Positions 1 to 7,801 of a DNA stretch of 64,000 nt are shown here, in pieces; the stretch's first letter is position 1; each line of letters starts with the position of its first letter. The notes below the pieces were generated by a model, which was given only the letters and a program-made list of their open reading frames with translations, made no database searches and had not been told where the DNA came from. Source of the DNA: Bacteroides sp. CAG:927 (GTDB taxonomy: Bacteria; Bacteroidota; Bacteroidia; Bacteroidales; Muribaculaceae). The position numbers were made by a program, and so were the translations under genes. The stretch is taken from positions 1 through 64,000 of the forward strand of contig HF985652.1 in the NCBI GenBank assembly GCA_000431155.1, read 5' to 3'.

Positions 1-327
1 GACCATGACTTTGCCGAAGAGGTGCTTGCCGAACTCCTCGCCGTAGCTGCGGCTGGAGGCAAGGACGGCTATGTGCATGGGGATGCCCCCGCGGAGGTAA
101 TCTATCCAATGGTTGTAATGGACCAAGGCGTTGATGAAATCGTCGTCAACAAGGGAGCCGGTGAGGTTATAGAGCATGCGCACATTCTGGCCGCTCTGCC
201 GGTTGCGCTCGAATGTGGCGAACACCTCGCGCTCGTAGGGGCTGAGCGTGAACGGACAGAATCTCAAGAACCCGTAAAGGTAGTTGGGCAGTGCGTAGAA
301 CGGCTTATGGGCGGCGGTGCTTTTCAT
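1..327 (-). CDS. Hypothetical protein, 3' end cut by window edge
   Basis: A frame is open on the minus strand from an ATG at 327 to the window edge, 109 codons without a stop, beginning MKSTAAHKPFYALPNYLYGF. It is rich in aromatic residues, with no signal peptide or membrane segment in the visible part. I do not recognise the family. A CAAAAATA at 334-341 reads TATTTTTG on the minus strand and fits a -7 element just upstream of the ATG, but no -33 partner was seen. The opposite strand also has an open frame here, but it lacks any recognisable protein character. The carboxy-terminal part and stop lie outside the window. Confidence 0.55.
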   Translation of the reverse strand, partial: MKSTAAHKPFYALPNYLYGFLRFCPFTLSPYEREVFATFERNRQSGQNVRMLYNLTGSLVDDDFINALVHYNHWIDYLRGGIPMHIAVLASSRSYGEEFGKHLFGKVMV

Positions 328-348
328 CCGCCGCAAAAATAAGGGGAC

Positions 349-575
349 GGAGGGCAGGACGGAGGAGAAAAGCACCGAAATGGGAGGGTGTAAAATTTAG
401 TGGGGAAATAGGTGTGGCAACTGAGAAGACAGGGTTGTGTGCGTGGCCTTGGCTGTCGCCGTGCCGATACTGCGCACGCTCCGCGGCTCACTTTGCGAGG
501 GGGCGGAACAGCTTCGCGATGGAGAAAAATAGCGCGCTCCGCGGCTCGGCTGCGCACATGTCTGCTTGGCAAGAA
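349..575. repeat. Intergenic GC-rich repeat, copy A
   Basis: Non-coding stretch between the left-edge gene and the Fic gene. It shares two blocks with copy C: 349-386 matches 15403-15440 with only a couple of mismatches, and 491-557 matches the tandem unit at 15697-15780. It also shares the block around 443-487 (ccttggctgtcgcc, then tgcgcacgctccgcggct) with copy B at 1813-1857. The open frames across it are artefacts of the GC-rich repeat. No transposase or terminal inverted repeats were seen. Together with the Fic operator region this accounts for the whole gene-free stretch 328-725. Confidence 0.75.
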
Positions 576-624
576 TGAGGCTTTATTACTATTTTAAGAC
601 TATCTACATTTTGTCTGAATACAA

Positions 625-713
625 TAATCGGGACAAAAACGGTTAATTAGACTTGAAAATCGGGACAACGTGGCCCGATTTTTCATTAAAAAGATGTATT
701 TTTGTCCCGATTA
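625..713. promoter_or_regulatory. Nested inverted repeats, probable Fic operator
   Basis: A perfect 15-bp inverted repeat, taatcgggacaaaaa at 625-639 and its complement at 699-713, encloses a second perfect 9-bp inverted repeat, aaaatcggg at 656-664 with cccgatttt at 674-682. All four arms carry the same atcggg core. The rightmost arm overlaps the TAnnTTTG element at 697-704. Because the downstream gene begins with a DNA-binding winged helix, autoregulation is the simplest reading; that is inference. Confidence 0.6.
697..704 (+). promoter_or_regulatory. Fic promoter -7 element
   Basis: TATTTTTG matches the Bacteroidetes TAnnTTTG consensus and lies 21 nt upstream of the preferred ATG at 726. 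No clear -33 TTTG was found at the usual spacing. The element is contained in the right arm of the 15-bp inverted repeat, so a protein bound there would block transcription. Confidence 0.45.
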
Positions 714-725
714 AGGATTTCCGAT

Positions 726-1760
726 ATGACAACTGAGATAGAAATATTACAATATCTGCATTATCATCCGCTATCCAAACGGACGGATATATACAGCGAA
801 CTGACATCAGAAATCAGTGAACGCACCTTGAAGCGTATCATTGCCGTTTGTGTGGAGAAAGGATATGTTGAGGTGGTTGGCAAGGGGCCTGCCACCAGAT
901 ATAGGCTCACGGCGCAGGCTCATGTGACAATGCCGCTTAATCTTGCCACCTACTTCAATAAGGACATAGACGAGCGCACAGTCCAAGGAAGCTTCAACTT
1001 TGACCTTATACGCGAGATATTGCCAAATGTACGGTTGTTCACAGATGACGAACTGGCAATATTGCATGATGCACAGTCAAAATTTCGTGAGCACCTGTCT
1101 GAAATGACAGAGTTGGAATACCGCAAGGAAATGGAAAGACTTGGCATCGATTTGTCGTGGAAGTCATCGCAGATAGAAGGCAACACATATTCGTTGCTTG
1201 AAACGGAGCGCCTGCTAAAGGAGAAACAGACAGCCAGCGGCAAGACTAAAGAGGAAGCTGTAATGCTACTCAACCACAAAGATGCTCTTGACTTTATCCT
1301 TGATGAGCCGGACTACCTGAAAGAATTGTCATTGAGCCATATAGAGGAAATTCATGCCCTGCTCACCAAGGAACTTGGGGTGGAACGCAGTATCCGTCAC
1401 CGCAGGGTTGGTATCACCGGAACGAACTATCTGCCGCTTGATAACGAATTTCAGATCAGGGAAGCTCTTGAGGACAGCTGCCTGCTTATCAACGGAAAGA
1501 GCGAAGTTTTTGAAAAAGCGTTGCTGGCACTTGTGCTACTTTCATACATACAGGCTTTCACCGACGGGAACAAACGCACTGCCCGCATCATAAGCAACGG
1601 CATCCTGATAGCATACGGTTACTGCCCCATATCATTCAGGAGTGTGGATTCAATAGATTACAAGAAGGCTATGCTGATGTTCTATGAACAGAACAATATC
1701 GCCGCGTTCAAACAGATATTCATTGACCAGTTTCTTTTTGCGGTAAAAACATACTTTTAA
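726..1760 (+). CDS. Winged-helix Fic family protein, catalytic His replaced by Gln
   Basis: 344 residues from ATG 726; an in-frame TTG at 702 would add eight residues but sits inside the operator. Residues 1-70 read as a winged helix (a DNA-binding fold), followed by a Fic domain. Fic enzymes usually transfer AMP to a target hydroxyl through the motif HxFx(D/E)GN(G/K)R. Here the motif is QAFTDGNKR, with Gln276 in place of the catalytic His. The inhibitory motif (S/T)xxxE(G/N) is present as SSQIEGN from Ser147 to Glu151, placed amino-terminal as in class II Fic proteins. The gene stands alone between two intergenic repeats, and its promoter overlaps an inverted repeat. It may be a catalytically altered subfamily acting mainly as a regulator, or it may retain another activity. 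Confidence 0.88.
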   Translation: MTTEIEILQYLHYHPLSKRTDIYSELTSEISERTLKRIIAVCVEKGYVEVVGKGPATRYRLTAQAHVTMPLNLATYFNKDIDERTVQGSFNFDLIREILPNVRLFTDDELAILHDAQSKFREHLSEMTELEYRKEMERLGIDLSWKSSQIEGNTYSLLETERLLKEKQTASGKTKEEAVMLLNHKDALDFILDEPDYLKELSLSHIEEIHALLTKELGVERSIRHRRVGITGTNYLPLDNEFQIREALEDSCLLINGKSEVFEKALLALVLLSYIQAFTDGNKRTARIISNGILIAYGYCPISFRSVDSIDYKKAMLMFYEQNNIAAFKQIFIDQFLFAVKTYF

Positions 1761-1763
1761 GCA

Positions 1764-1990
1764 TTGAAATGGAGGGGGGATAGGAAATTGAATGGTTGGG
1801 TTGTGGGTGGGGGCCTTGGCTGTCGCCTAGCCGTGACTGCGCACGCTCCGCGGCTCGCTTTGTGAGAAGCGGAAAAAGAGTCTGTGCGCTCCGCAGTTAT
1901 AGAGAAACCGCGCACCTTGCGCTTTACTTAGCATCTGTCGGTTTCGCAAGGCGTGTTGGGGAACCGCGTGTACTGCGATTTGGTTTGCGG
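1764..1990. repeat. Intergenic GC-rich repeat, copy B
   Basis: Fills most of the gene-free stretch 1761-2083. The part from about 1785 to 1860 (gaaattgaatggttgggttg, then the ccttggctgtcgcc and cgcacgctccgcggct blocks) matches copy C at 15450-15515 closely and copy A at 443-487. It is more diverged after 1870 but keeps a cgctccgcagttatagagaa segment that also occurs in copy C near 15566-15588. No coding sequence is supported in it. Confidence 0.7.
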
Positions 1991-2083
1991 ATTTTGGGAA
2001 GCTGTAGTGGTTATGGATAAGCAAACTTAAAGGCCACTATATCGTTGTATGTAATGAAAGCATAAATTATAACCAATATAACT

Positions 2084-2617
2084 ATGATAAGAAGAATTTC
2101 AGTATTAATAGCCCTGACGCTGGGGGTTGTTTCGATGTCAGCCAAGCTTCCCTTTGACAAATACAGTATTAACCGCAAGGATTTGCCTGATGCCGCAAAA
2201 GAGATGCTTGATGAGCACTTTCCGAAGGCAAAAGTAAGTATGATAAAGGTGGACCGGCATCTGCTGAAGAAGACGGATTATGATGTGAAGCTAACCAACG
2301 GCACAAAAATAGAATTCAGCAACAAGGGCCGCTGGACGAGCGTGAACTGCAATAAAAAGAGTGTGCCCGAATCGCTTGTTCCACAAAACATACGCAACAA
2401 TGTGGCAAAAAAATACTCGGGCGAAAAAATTGTGCGCATAAGCCGTTCGTCGCTCTATTACATAGTGGGACTGGCAAACGGCAAAGAGCTGAAATATGAC
2501 CGTCTGGGCATACTGCAGGGCGAGATAACCAAGCAGGAAGCCGAAGAATTTGGGATTCAGGCTCTAACCGAAGCTGACAGTGAAAATGCCGATACGACAG
2601 AAAATCCTGAGCCGTAA
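2084..2617 (+). CDS. Secreted PepSY-like protein
   Basis: 177 residues with an amino-terminal signal peptide (MIRRISVLIALTLGVVSMSA). The body has two repeats of the PepSY-like type found in Bacteroidetes periplasmic proteins (PF11396, once called beta-lactamase-inhibitor-like): an LP..A...L..HFPKA.V helix-turn, followed by strands of the form YDVKLTNGTKIEFSNKGRW, then a second LVPQNIRNNVAKKYSGEKIV unit with KELKYDRLG. Its function is unknown; PepSY-like domains are thought to bind or inhibit periplasmic partners. It stands alone after repeat copy B and is followed by a terminator hairpin. The acidic tail (EADSENADTTE) is low-complexity. Confidence 0.82.
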   Translation: MIRRISVLIALTLGVVSMSAKLPFDKYSINRKDLPDAAKEMLDEHFPKAKVSMIKVDRHLLKKTDYDVKLTNGTKIEFSNKGRWTSVNCNKKSVPESLVPQNIRNNVAKKYSGEKIVRISRSSLYYIVGLANGKELKYDRLGILQGEITKQEAEEFGIQALTEADSENADTTENPEP

Positions 2618-2665
2618 CATCTACGAGGGTTTACGCGCCAGAAAATAATACCAACAAAAATGCTC

Positions 2666-2708
2666 AATGAGACAGCAAATATCGACATATGTTGAAAGCT
2701 GTCTCATT
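2666..2708 (+). terminator. Rho-independent terminator after PepSY-like gene
   Basis: An 11-bp perfect stem, aatgagacagc at 2666-2676 with gctgtctcatt at 2698-2708, is followed by TTTTATTTG. The 21-nt loop holds a further weak dyad around tcgacatatgttga, so the whole element is a long near-palindrome. Confidence 0.75.
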
Positions 2709-2759
2709 TTATTTGCCGAACTTTGCGGTAAGATGTCATGACATAAAAGATTGAATGAT

Positions 2760-4076
2760 ATGAGGAAACTGATATTTCTTATCGCAATAGCGACAGCGGG
2801 CTTTTCGGCTAAAGCGCAGAGCATAGACGAGCGGATAGGTGCGGCGATGAATTCGTCGGACTTCTTCGGTCTGTACGATACGTATTATAATGTGCCCAAG
2901 GATTCAATACATCCATTCTTGGAGGTATTTTCACGATGCCTGCTCGGCAACAGATTTAACCGACCTGATATTTCGATACCGGCTTTTGACGAACTGCTCA
3001 ATAATCAGACTTCCAATCTCAGTCTTGATTTGTTTCTTCAAAGTGCTGTCATGTACTCAATGGATTTGAGCCGTACAGGGAAAAACGAGGAAGCGTATCA
3101 GCTGCTTTCGGGGGTAATGTCGTCGGTATGTCAAATGGTGGATTCGACAAGTCTTGCCCGATATGCCGATATGTCGGCAAGGTACAAGGCTCTTACACGT
3201 TTTTCGCCCTACACTATTTCCATTAAGGGAGAAAAGGGTATAGTGCCATTTGACACAATACCTGTGGGTAAAGCAGGAAGCAAACAATACCTTATGCGGA
3301 TTACCGATACGGAAATCAACGGGATGCCGGCCAAAATAACATTTGACACCGGGGCCGGGGTAAATATAATTACCGATTCTCTGGCAAATGCTTACGGTCT
3401 TGAGTTTCTGGAGGCGAATGCTGCGGCAACGGGCGTAAGAACAGCTACGGGGAGATATGCCATAGCCAAAGAACTGCGGTTGGGAAATATCAGTGTGAGG
3501 GATGTGCCGTTTTATGTTATCGACATCAGCAGCCATCACGATGAAGCAGACAAATACATCAATGTGCTGGAATTTGTGGTGGGCGGAGAGCTGATGCTTC
3601 AGCTCAAGGATGTTACGCTTGATTTTGCAGCCAAAGAGATTCAGGTGCCGCTTGCCGCTTCGGAACCTGCAAATGTGCGCCCGAATATGTGCTTTTCCTC
3701 AAGTATGAATTTCCTGAGCACAGCCGCAGTCAACCAACAGCCACTGCTGTTTCAGCTTGACAGCGGCGATGCCGGATACGGACGCCTCAACAAGGATTTC
3801 TTTGAGGCAAACAGGGAATATCTGACAACGCACTGCCAAAGCGATACGATAAACCAAGCGGGAATAGGTGGCGTATGGTCGGTGTTATGCTACAAACTAC
3901 CGGGTGCCACACTGTCGATAGGAGACAGTGAGACGAAAATACCGGAGATTTTGGTGCAAACCGAGCAGCCGAGCGGGACCTATATGGATGATAACAATCT
4001 TGGATTAAAGAGCATGATGCTGTTCCGCAAAGTGCGCTTCAATCTTGTGGATATGATATTCTCAACCGAACTGTAA
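2760..4076 (+). CDS. Periplasmic retropepsin-like aspartic protease
   Basis: 438 residues from ATG 2760; an in-frame TTG at 2751 adds only three residues before the signal peptide MRKLIFLIAIATAGFSAKAQ. After a helical amino-terminal region (about 25-150) comes an aspartic protease domain. The first active-site motif is ITFDTGAGVNIIT with Asp196, and a second appears as FQLDSGDAGYGRLN with Asp334. The two motifs suggest a two-lobed enzyme in one chain, as in pepsins, although each lobe resembles the retropepsin-like families common in Bacteroidetes (PF13650). Likely role: limited proteolysis in the periplasm; the substrate is unknown. Its stop codon nearly meets the stop of the convergent flavodoxin gene, 22 nt apart. 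Confidence 0.82.
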   Translation: MRKLIFLIAIATAGFSAKAQSIDERIGAAMNSSDFFGLYDTYYNVPKDSIHPFLEVFSRCLLGNRFNRPDISIPAFDELLNNQTSNLSLDLFLQSAVMYSMDLSRTGKNEEAYQLLSGVMSSVCQMVDSTSLARYADMSARYKALTRFSPYTISIKGEKGIVPFDTIPVGKAGSKQYLMRITDTEINGMPAKITFDTGAGVNIITDSLANAYGLEFLEANAAATGVRTATGRYAIAKELRLGNISVRDVPFYVIDISSHHDEADKYINVLEFVVGGELMLQLKDVTLDFAAKEIQVPLAASEPANVRPNMCFSSSMNFLSTAAVNQQPLLFQLDSGDAGYGRLNKDFFEANREYLTTHCQSDTINQAGIGGVWSVLCYKLPGATLSIGDSETKIPEILVQTEQPSGTYMDDNNLGLKSMMLFRKVRFNLVDMIFSTEL

Positions 4077-4098
4077 CTCTTTGAGGTCAGAGGGGGAG

Positions 4099-4725
4099 TT
4101 ACTCGCTGAGAAAGTTGGTGAATACTTTCCGTTCCTGCTCGGGAATGCCCTCTTTATCTTTGGCTGCGGCTATGGCTTTGATCAGAAACACCATATTGCG
4201 GCCAAGATTGCGCATTGTCTGCAACCCTTCCTTATCTCTTTCAACATCGGCAGGAGTGTAGCCGTGGACTTCGTTCCAATAAGTGCTTGAAACAACCGGC
4301 ATGGACGAGATGGTGAAATACTTGTTGATTTCATCAAAGGCGGATGTGGAGCCGGCACGCCGGGATGAAATAACGGCCGCACCGACTTTCATTGTCTTGT
4401 CAAAAGCTCCGGCTGTGGAGAAGAACAAGCGGTCAAGGAATGCGAGCAACTGTCCGTTGCAACCGGCGTAATATGTGGGGGAACCGATGATAATACCGTC
4501 ACATTCGGCAAAGAGGGGTGCTGTTTGGTTGACAATATCATCAAATACACATTTATTGGTTTTGCTACAAGTGCGACAGGCTATACAGCCGCGCACATCC
4601 TTGTTGCCGACATTCACACGACAGCATTCAATGCCATTTGCAGTAAGAATGCTTTCAACTTCTTTCAGCGCACGGTCGGTGCATCCGTGTATCTCGGGGC
4701 TTCCGTTAATTACAAGTACCTTCAT
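4099..4725 (-). CDS. Flavodoxin-family FMN reductase
   Basis: 208 residues. The start MKVLVINGSPEIHGCTDRAL is the phosphate-binding loop of the flavodoxin/NADPH-dependent FMN reductase fold, and GSPTYYAG is the second FMN-binding loop. Between them the motif GCIACRTCSKTNKC supplies closely spaced cysteines, as in iron-sulfur flavoproteins and their relatives, so it may bind a cluster or act as a redox pair. Cytoplasmic, with no signal peptide. Likely role: reduction of quinones, nitro compounds or flavins; the electron acceptor cannot be told from sequence. It is transcribed alone, convergent with the protease gene. Confidence 0.85.
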   Translation of the reverse strand: MKVLVINGSPEIHGCTDRALKEVESILTANGIECCRVNVGNKDVRGCIACRTCSKTNKCVFDDIVNQTAPLFAECDGIIIGSPTYYAGCNGQLLAFLDRLFFSTAGAFDKTMKVGAAVISSRRAGSTSAFDEINKYFTISSMPVVSSTYWNEVHGYTPADVERDKEGLQTMRNLGRNMVFLIKAIAAAKDKEGIPEQERKVFTNFLSE

Positions 4726-4810
4726 CTTATGTTCGCTTATATTAGACGCAATGTAAAATTAAGAACATATTTTGACTTCCAAAAGTTTTTTGGTCAATAT
4801 GCCAATAAAA

Positions 4811-4840
4811 TGGGCTGCCCTACTCATGGTCGGCAGCCCA
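4811..4840 (-). terminator. Terminator after the GH20 operon
   Basis: A 9-bp perfect stem, tgggctgcc at 4811-4819 with ggcagccca at 4832-4840. Read on the minus strand it is followed by TTTTATTGG. It lies 26 nt past the GH20 stop codon and so ends the pepT-miaA-GH20 operon. Confidence 0.8.
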
Positions 4841-4866
4841 ATAGAATATAGATGTATGCGGCTGAA

Positions 4867-6888
4867 TCAGCGAACCACTATCTCGTCTGTGAAGAGTATG
4901 CCATGATCGGCAAGTGCCTGATAGCGCACGTAGCGGGCCTGGGCATTACCGCTCCATGAGAAGTTTTTGAATGTCACTTCGTTGTCGCGCACCACATCAT
5001 GATGAATGCGTGTAAGCTCCTTGAATTTCTTGCCATCGCTGCTTATGCTGATAACGACTTCGGCAGGCATCCACACATCGGGACCACAAATCTGCATGAA
5101 ATCGGCTCCGACAAATGATATGGGCTGTTTCTTGCCCAAATCAATAGTGACATCAACGCGCTCGCGTCCCTTGGTGAGGAACCCTTGCCAACGAAGATCG
5201 TTATAGTTCCACCCGCCACGGAGACCATCGGTGAGAGTAGCGGCACCGGCTGCGGGATAATTCTCCCACCAAGGGGTATTGTAGGTGACTTCTTTGCCAA
5301 GGGCGAGATGCTCAACGGGTGCTTTGGCCTCGCTGCGGTTGCCAATTTCGGTGGCGAGATCAAACACATTATAACCGCGCTGCTTCATGTCTTGCGCAAT
5401 TTTCTCTGCTCTGGGACGGAAATCGGCGTAATCGCGCAATGCCTGCGGGGTCCAACCCACTTCGGCAAGAGCAATGGTGCGCGGATAAAGCATGAACTCG
5501 GCATGCTCATCGGTGGGGATATATTCAGTGAAAAGTGTGCCCTCAACACCCTTGATGTGCGAGGCTACAGAATCGGGCACCTCATCGGGCGAAGGATTGA
5601 ATGAATAAACCATTTCAATGGGGAGATAACCGCCAATGGCCTCGGGCTGGGAGTAAGGAGCGTCCTGATAGCCGTCGAAATAACAGAATTTGCCCGGTGC
5701 CATAACGGCATCGTTGCCTTGTGCAGCTGCCTGCATGCCGCCGTCGATACCCCGCCATGAAACGATAGAGGCTGTGGGTGAAAGTCCGCCCTGCATGATT
5801 TCATCCCAACCGATGAGCACGCGCCCTTTGGAATTGAGATAACGCTCAATGCGGTGCACGAGATAGCTCTGCAATTCGTCAACATCCTTGAGATTCTCGG
5901 CCTTGATGCGAGCCTGACATTTGGGACAATCATGCCAATGTGTTTTGGGGGCCTCATCACCGCCGATGTGGATATAGTAGGACGGGAACAGATCAATCAC
6001 CTCGTCAAGCACGTTTTCAAGGAAAGTGAAGGTGCTGTCGTTGCCAGGGCAAAAATCGGAGGAGGTATAGGGCTTGCCGGTACATGACAGGTAGGGGTAA
6101 GCGGCGAGCACTTCCTCGGAATGAGAGGGCATTTCGATTTCGGGGATGACAGTTATATATCGGCTGGCGGCATGATCAAGAATGTCGCGAATATCCTGCT
6201 TGGTGTAGTATCCGCCGGAGGCGATGGAATCGCCTTCGTGGGAGTATTTGTTTCCGTGTTCGTTCCAGTCCTTCCATGTTTTACCTACACGCCATGCGGC
6301 CATAGAGGTCAGCAAAGGGTAACGATCAATCTGCAAACGCCATCCGGCACCATCGGTGAGGTGGAACTGGAGAGTGTTGAGCTTCATACGCGCCATGGCA
6401 TCAAGCTGCTTCATCACCCATTCTTTGCTGCGGAAATTGCGGCTCACATCCAAAAGTATGCCGCGATAGGAGAAGCGCGGCGAGTCAGAAATGTTTACTG
6501 CCGGGACTTCATTGTTACTGATGAGCTGCAACAATGTCTGCATGCCGTAAAAGAGTCCGGCACCGGAATGTGCGGAAACGGTGACACCACTATTGTCGGA
6601 TGTCAGCGTATATGCCTCGGAATTGTTGTCAACAGGCTGCTGCAGGGAGAAGGATATCTGATGTCCCGGGGCCTGACCGAAACTGACATGCGGAAGTTCG
6701 TGAGAGATGTAAGCGGCGATATGCGCACTGTCGGGCTGCGGAGCCGAAACGGATATACGAGTGAGGGAATCGATGACGAACGGGGCTCCGGACAAGAAAT
6801 CCATTTGGGCAGGACGCGGCGTGACCCCGACAGCGGCCGATGCCGCTAAAGAACAAGCGAGGGAAATGGAAAGAAAAAGTTTCTTCAT
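4867..6888 (-). CDS. GH20 beta-N-acetylhexosaminidase with discoidin-like C terminus
   Basis: 673 residues with a signal peptide (MKKLFLSISLACSLAASAA). Residues about 20-135 form the GH20 amino-terminal domain (GLFYGMQTLLQL is typical), and about 138-480 the catalytic barrel. The catalytic pair is seen in HIGGDEAPKTHW as Asp311-Glu312, with GxxLDVSRNF and HLTDGAGWRLQI upstream. The last 150 residues contain a discoidin/F5-8C-type domain (VDVTIDLGKKQPISFVGADF), likely sugar-binding. It removes terminal beta-GlcNAc or beta-GalNAc from glycans by substrate-assisted catalysis in the periplasm or at the surface. Its ATG overlaps the miaA stop by four bases, so it is translationally coupled to a tRNA-modification gene. 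Substrates might be mucin, host N-glycans or peptidoglycan fragments. Confidence 0.95.
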   Translation of the reverse strand: MKKLFLSISLACSLAASAAVGVTPRPAQMDFLSGAPFVIDSLTRISVSAPQPDSAHIAAYISHELPHVSFGQAPGHQISFSLQQPVDNNSEAYTLTSDNSGVTVSAHSGAGLFYGMQTLLQLISNNEVPAVNISDSPRFSYRGILLDVSRNFRSKEWVMKQLDAMARMKLNTLQFHLTDGAGWRLQIDRYPLLTSMAAWRVGKTWKDWNEHGNKYSHEGDSIASGGYYTKQDIRDILDHAASRYITVIPEIEMPSHSEEVLAAYPYLSCTGKPYTSSDFCPGNDSTFTFLENVLDEVIDLFPSYYIHIGGDEAPKTHWHDCPKCQARIKAENLKDVDELQSYLVHRIERYLNSKGRVLIGWDEIMQGGLSPTASIVSWRGIDGGMQAAAQGNDAVMAPGKFCYFDGYQDAPYSQPEAIGGYLPIEMVYSFNPSPDEVPDSVASHIKGVEGTLFTEYIPTDEHAEFMLYPRTIALAEVGWTPQALRDYADFRPRAEKIAQDMKQRGYNVFDLATEIGNRSEAKAPVEHLALGKEVTYNTPWWENYPAAGAATLTDGLRGGWNYNDLRWQGFLTKGRERVDVTIDLGKKQPISFVGADFMQICGPDVWMPAEVVISISSDGKKFKELTRIHHDVVRDNEVTFKNFSWSGNAQARYVRYQALADHGILFTDEIVVR

Positions 6889-7784
6889 TTTATGAGATTT
6901 AGGGTTGATTCAAAAGGTTGATTATATGGTATCCAAACTACATCATCCTGACGCTTAAGCCATGTGAGCTGTTTTTTTGCATAAACGCGGGTGTTCTTGG
7001 CAATACGGGCAATGGCAGTGTCGCGGGACATGGCGCCGGAGAAGCAGGCGAACAGTTCCTTATAGCCTACGGTGTTAAGCGAATTGAGGTGCCTGAGATG
7101 GTAAACGGCCCGTGCCTCGTCTTCCCAACCGGCCTCAATCATATCCATCACACGACGGTTGATACGGTCAAAAAGCATGGTACGCGGCATGTCAATAGCC
7201 AATTTCACTATACGCCAAGGGCGGGAACGACGCATACCGGTGCAAAGCGACGAGTAAGGAGTGCCGCCCTGCATGGTGACCTCAATGGCATGCACCATAC
7301 GCTTGGGATTGTTGAGGTCAACGCGCGAATAATGGACCGGGTCAAGCTCCAGAAGGCGAGCCCGCAGAGCGTCAATGCCACCGGAATAGAAGATATTCCA
7401 CGCTTCCTGTCGCACCTGCGGGTCAACAAGGGGTATATCGTCAATGCCGTAACAGAGGGCATCAATATACATCATGGAGCCGCCACAAACCACGGCATAG
7501 GGCGATTTATGCCACATCCGGGGCAAGAGTTCCAGAACATCATGCTCAAACTGAGCGGCACTATAATACTGATCCAGCTCAAGCATATCCACAAAATGAT
7601 GAGGCACAGCAGCCCTCTGCTGAGGAGTGGGGGCCGCTGTGCCTATGGGTATATGCTTGTAAATCTGTCGTGAATCAGCAGAAATGATGTCGCAACCGAG
7701 GTTAAGCGCAAGCTGCACAGCAAGAGCCGATTTGCCGGATCCGGTAGGTCCGGTGACAACCACAACGGTGTGCTGCTGGCTCAT
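6885..7784 (-). CDS. miaA: tRNA dimethylallyltransferase
   Basis: 299 residues, the usual length. It transfers a dimethylallyl group to N6 of A37 in tRNAs that read codons starting with U. The P-loop GPTGSGKSALAVQLAL is at residues 11-26, and the substrate motif SADSRQIYKHIPIGTAAP follows at about 36-53. The carboxy-terminal KKQLTWLKRQDDVVW segment is typical. Cytoplasmic. It sits 17 nt after pepT and overlaps the GH20 start by four bases, forming the middle of a three-gene operon. Confidence 0.97.
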   Translation of the reverse strand: MSQQHTVVVVTGPTGSGKSALAVQLALNLGCDIISADSRQIYKHIPIGTAAPTPQQRAAVPHHFVDMLELDQYYSAAQFEHDVLELLPRMWHKSPYAVVCGGSMMYIDALCYGIDDIPLVDPQVRQEAWNIFYSGGIDALRARLLELDPVHYSRVDLNNPKRMVHAIEVTMQGGTPYSSLCTGMRRSRPWRIVKLAIDMPRTMLFDRINRRVMDMIEAGWEDEARAVYHLRHLNSLNTVGYKELFACFSGAMSRDTAIARIAKNTRVYAKKQLTWLKRQDDVVWIPYNQPFESTLNLIK

Positions 7785-7801
7785 AGACGAAAGCGAACGG
7801 A

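Noticed and set aside
291..597. Open frames upstream of the Fic gene
   Set aside because: They fall within repeat copy A and its flanks; compositionally odd (Arg- and Ala-rich) and without protein-like features.
1764..1990. Considered whether the intergenic repeats are a CRISPR array
   Set aside because: Units are long, few and not regularly spaced, the order of blocks differs between copies, and no cas genes are present.
4073..4102. gtaactc/gagttac dyad between the protease and flavodoxin stops considered as a terminator
   Set aside because: Only seven base pairs with a long loop and no T run; too weak to call.
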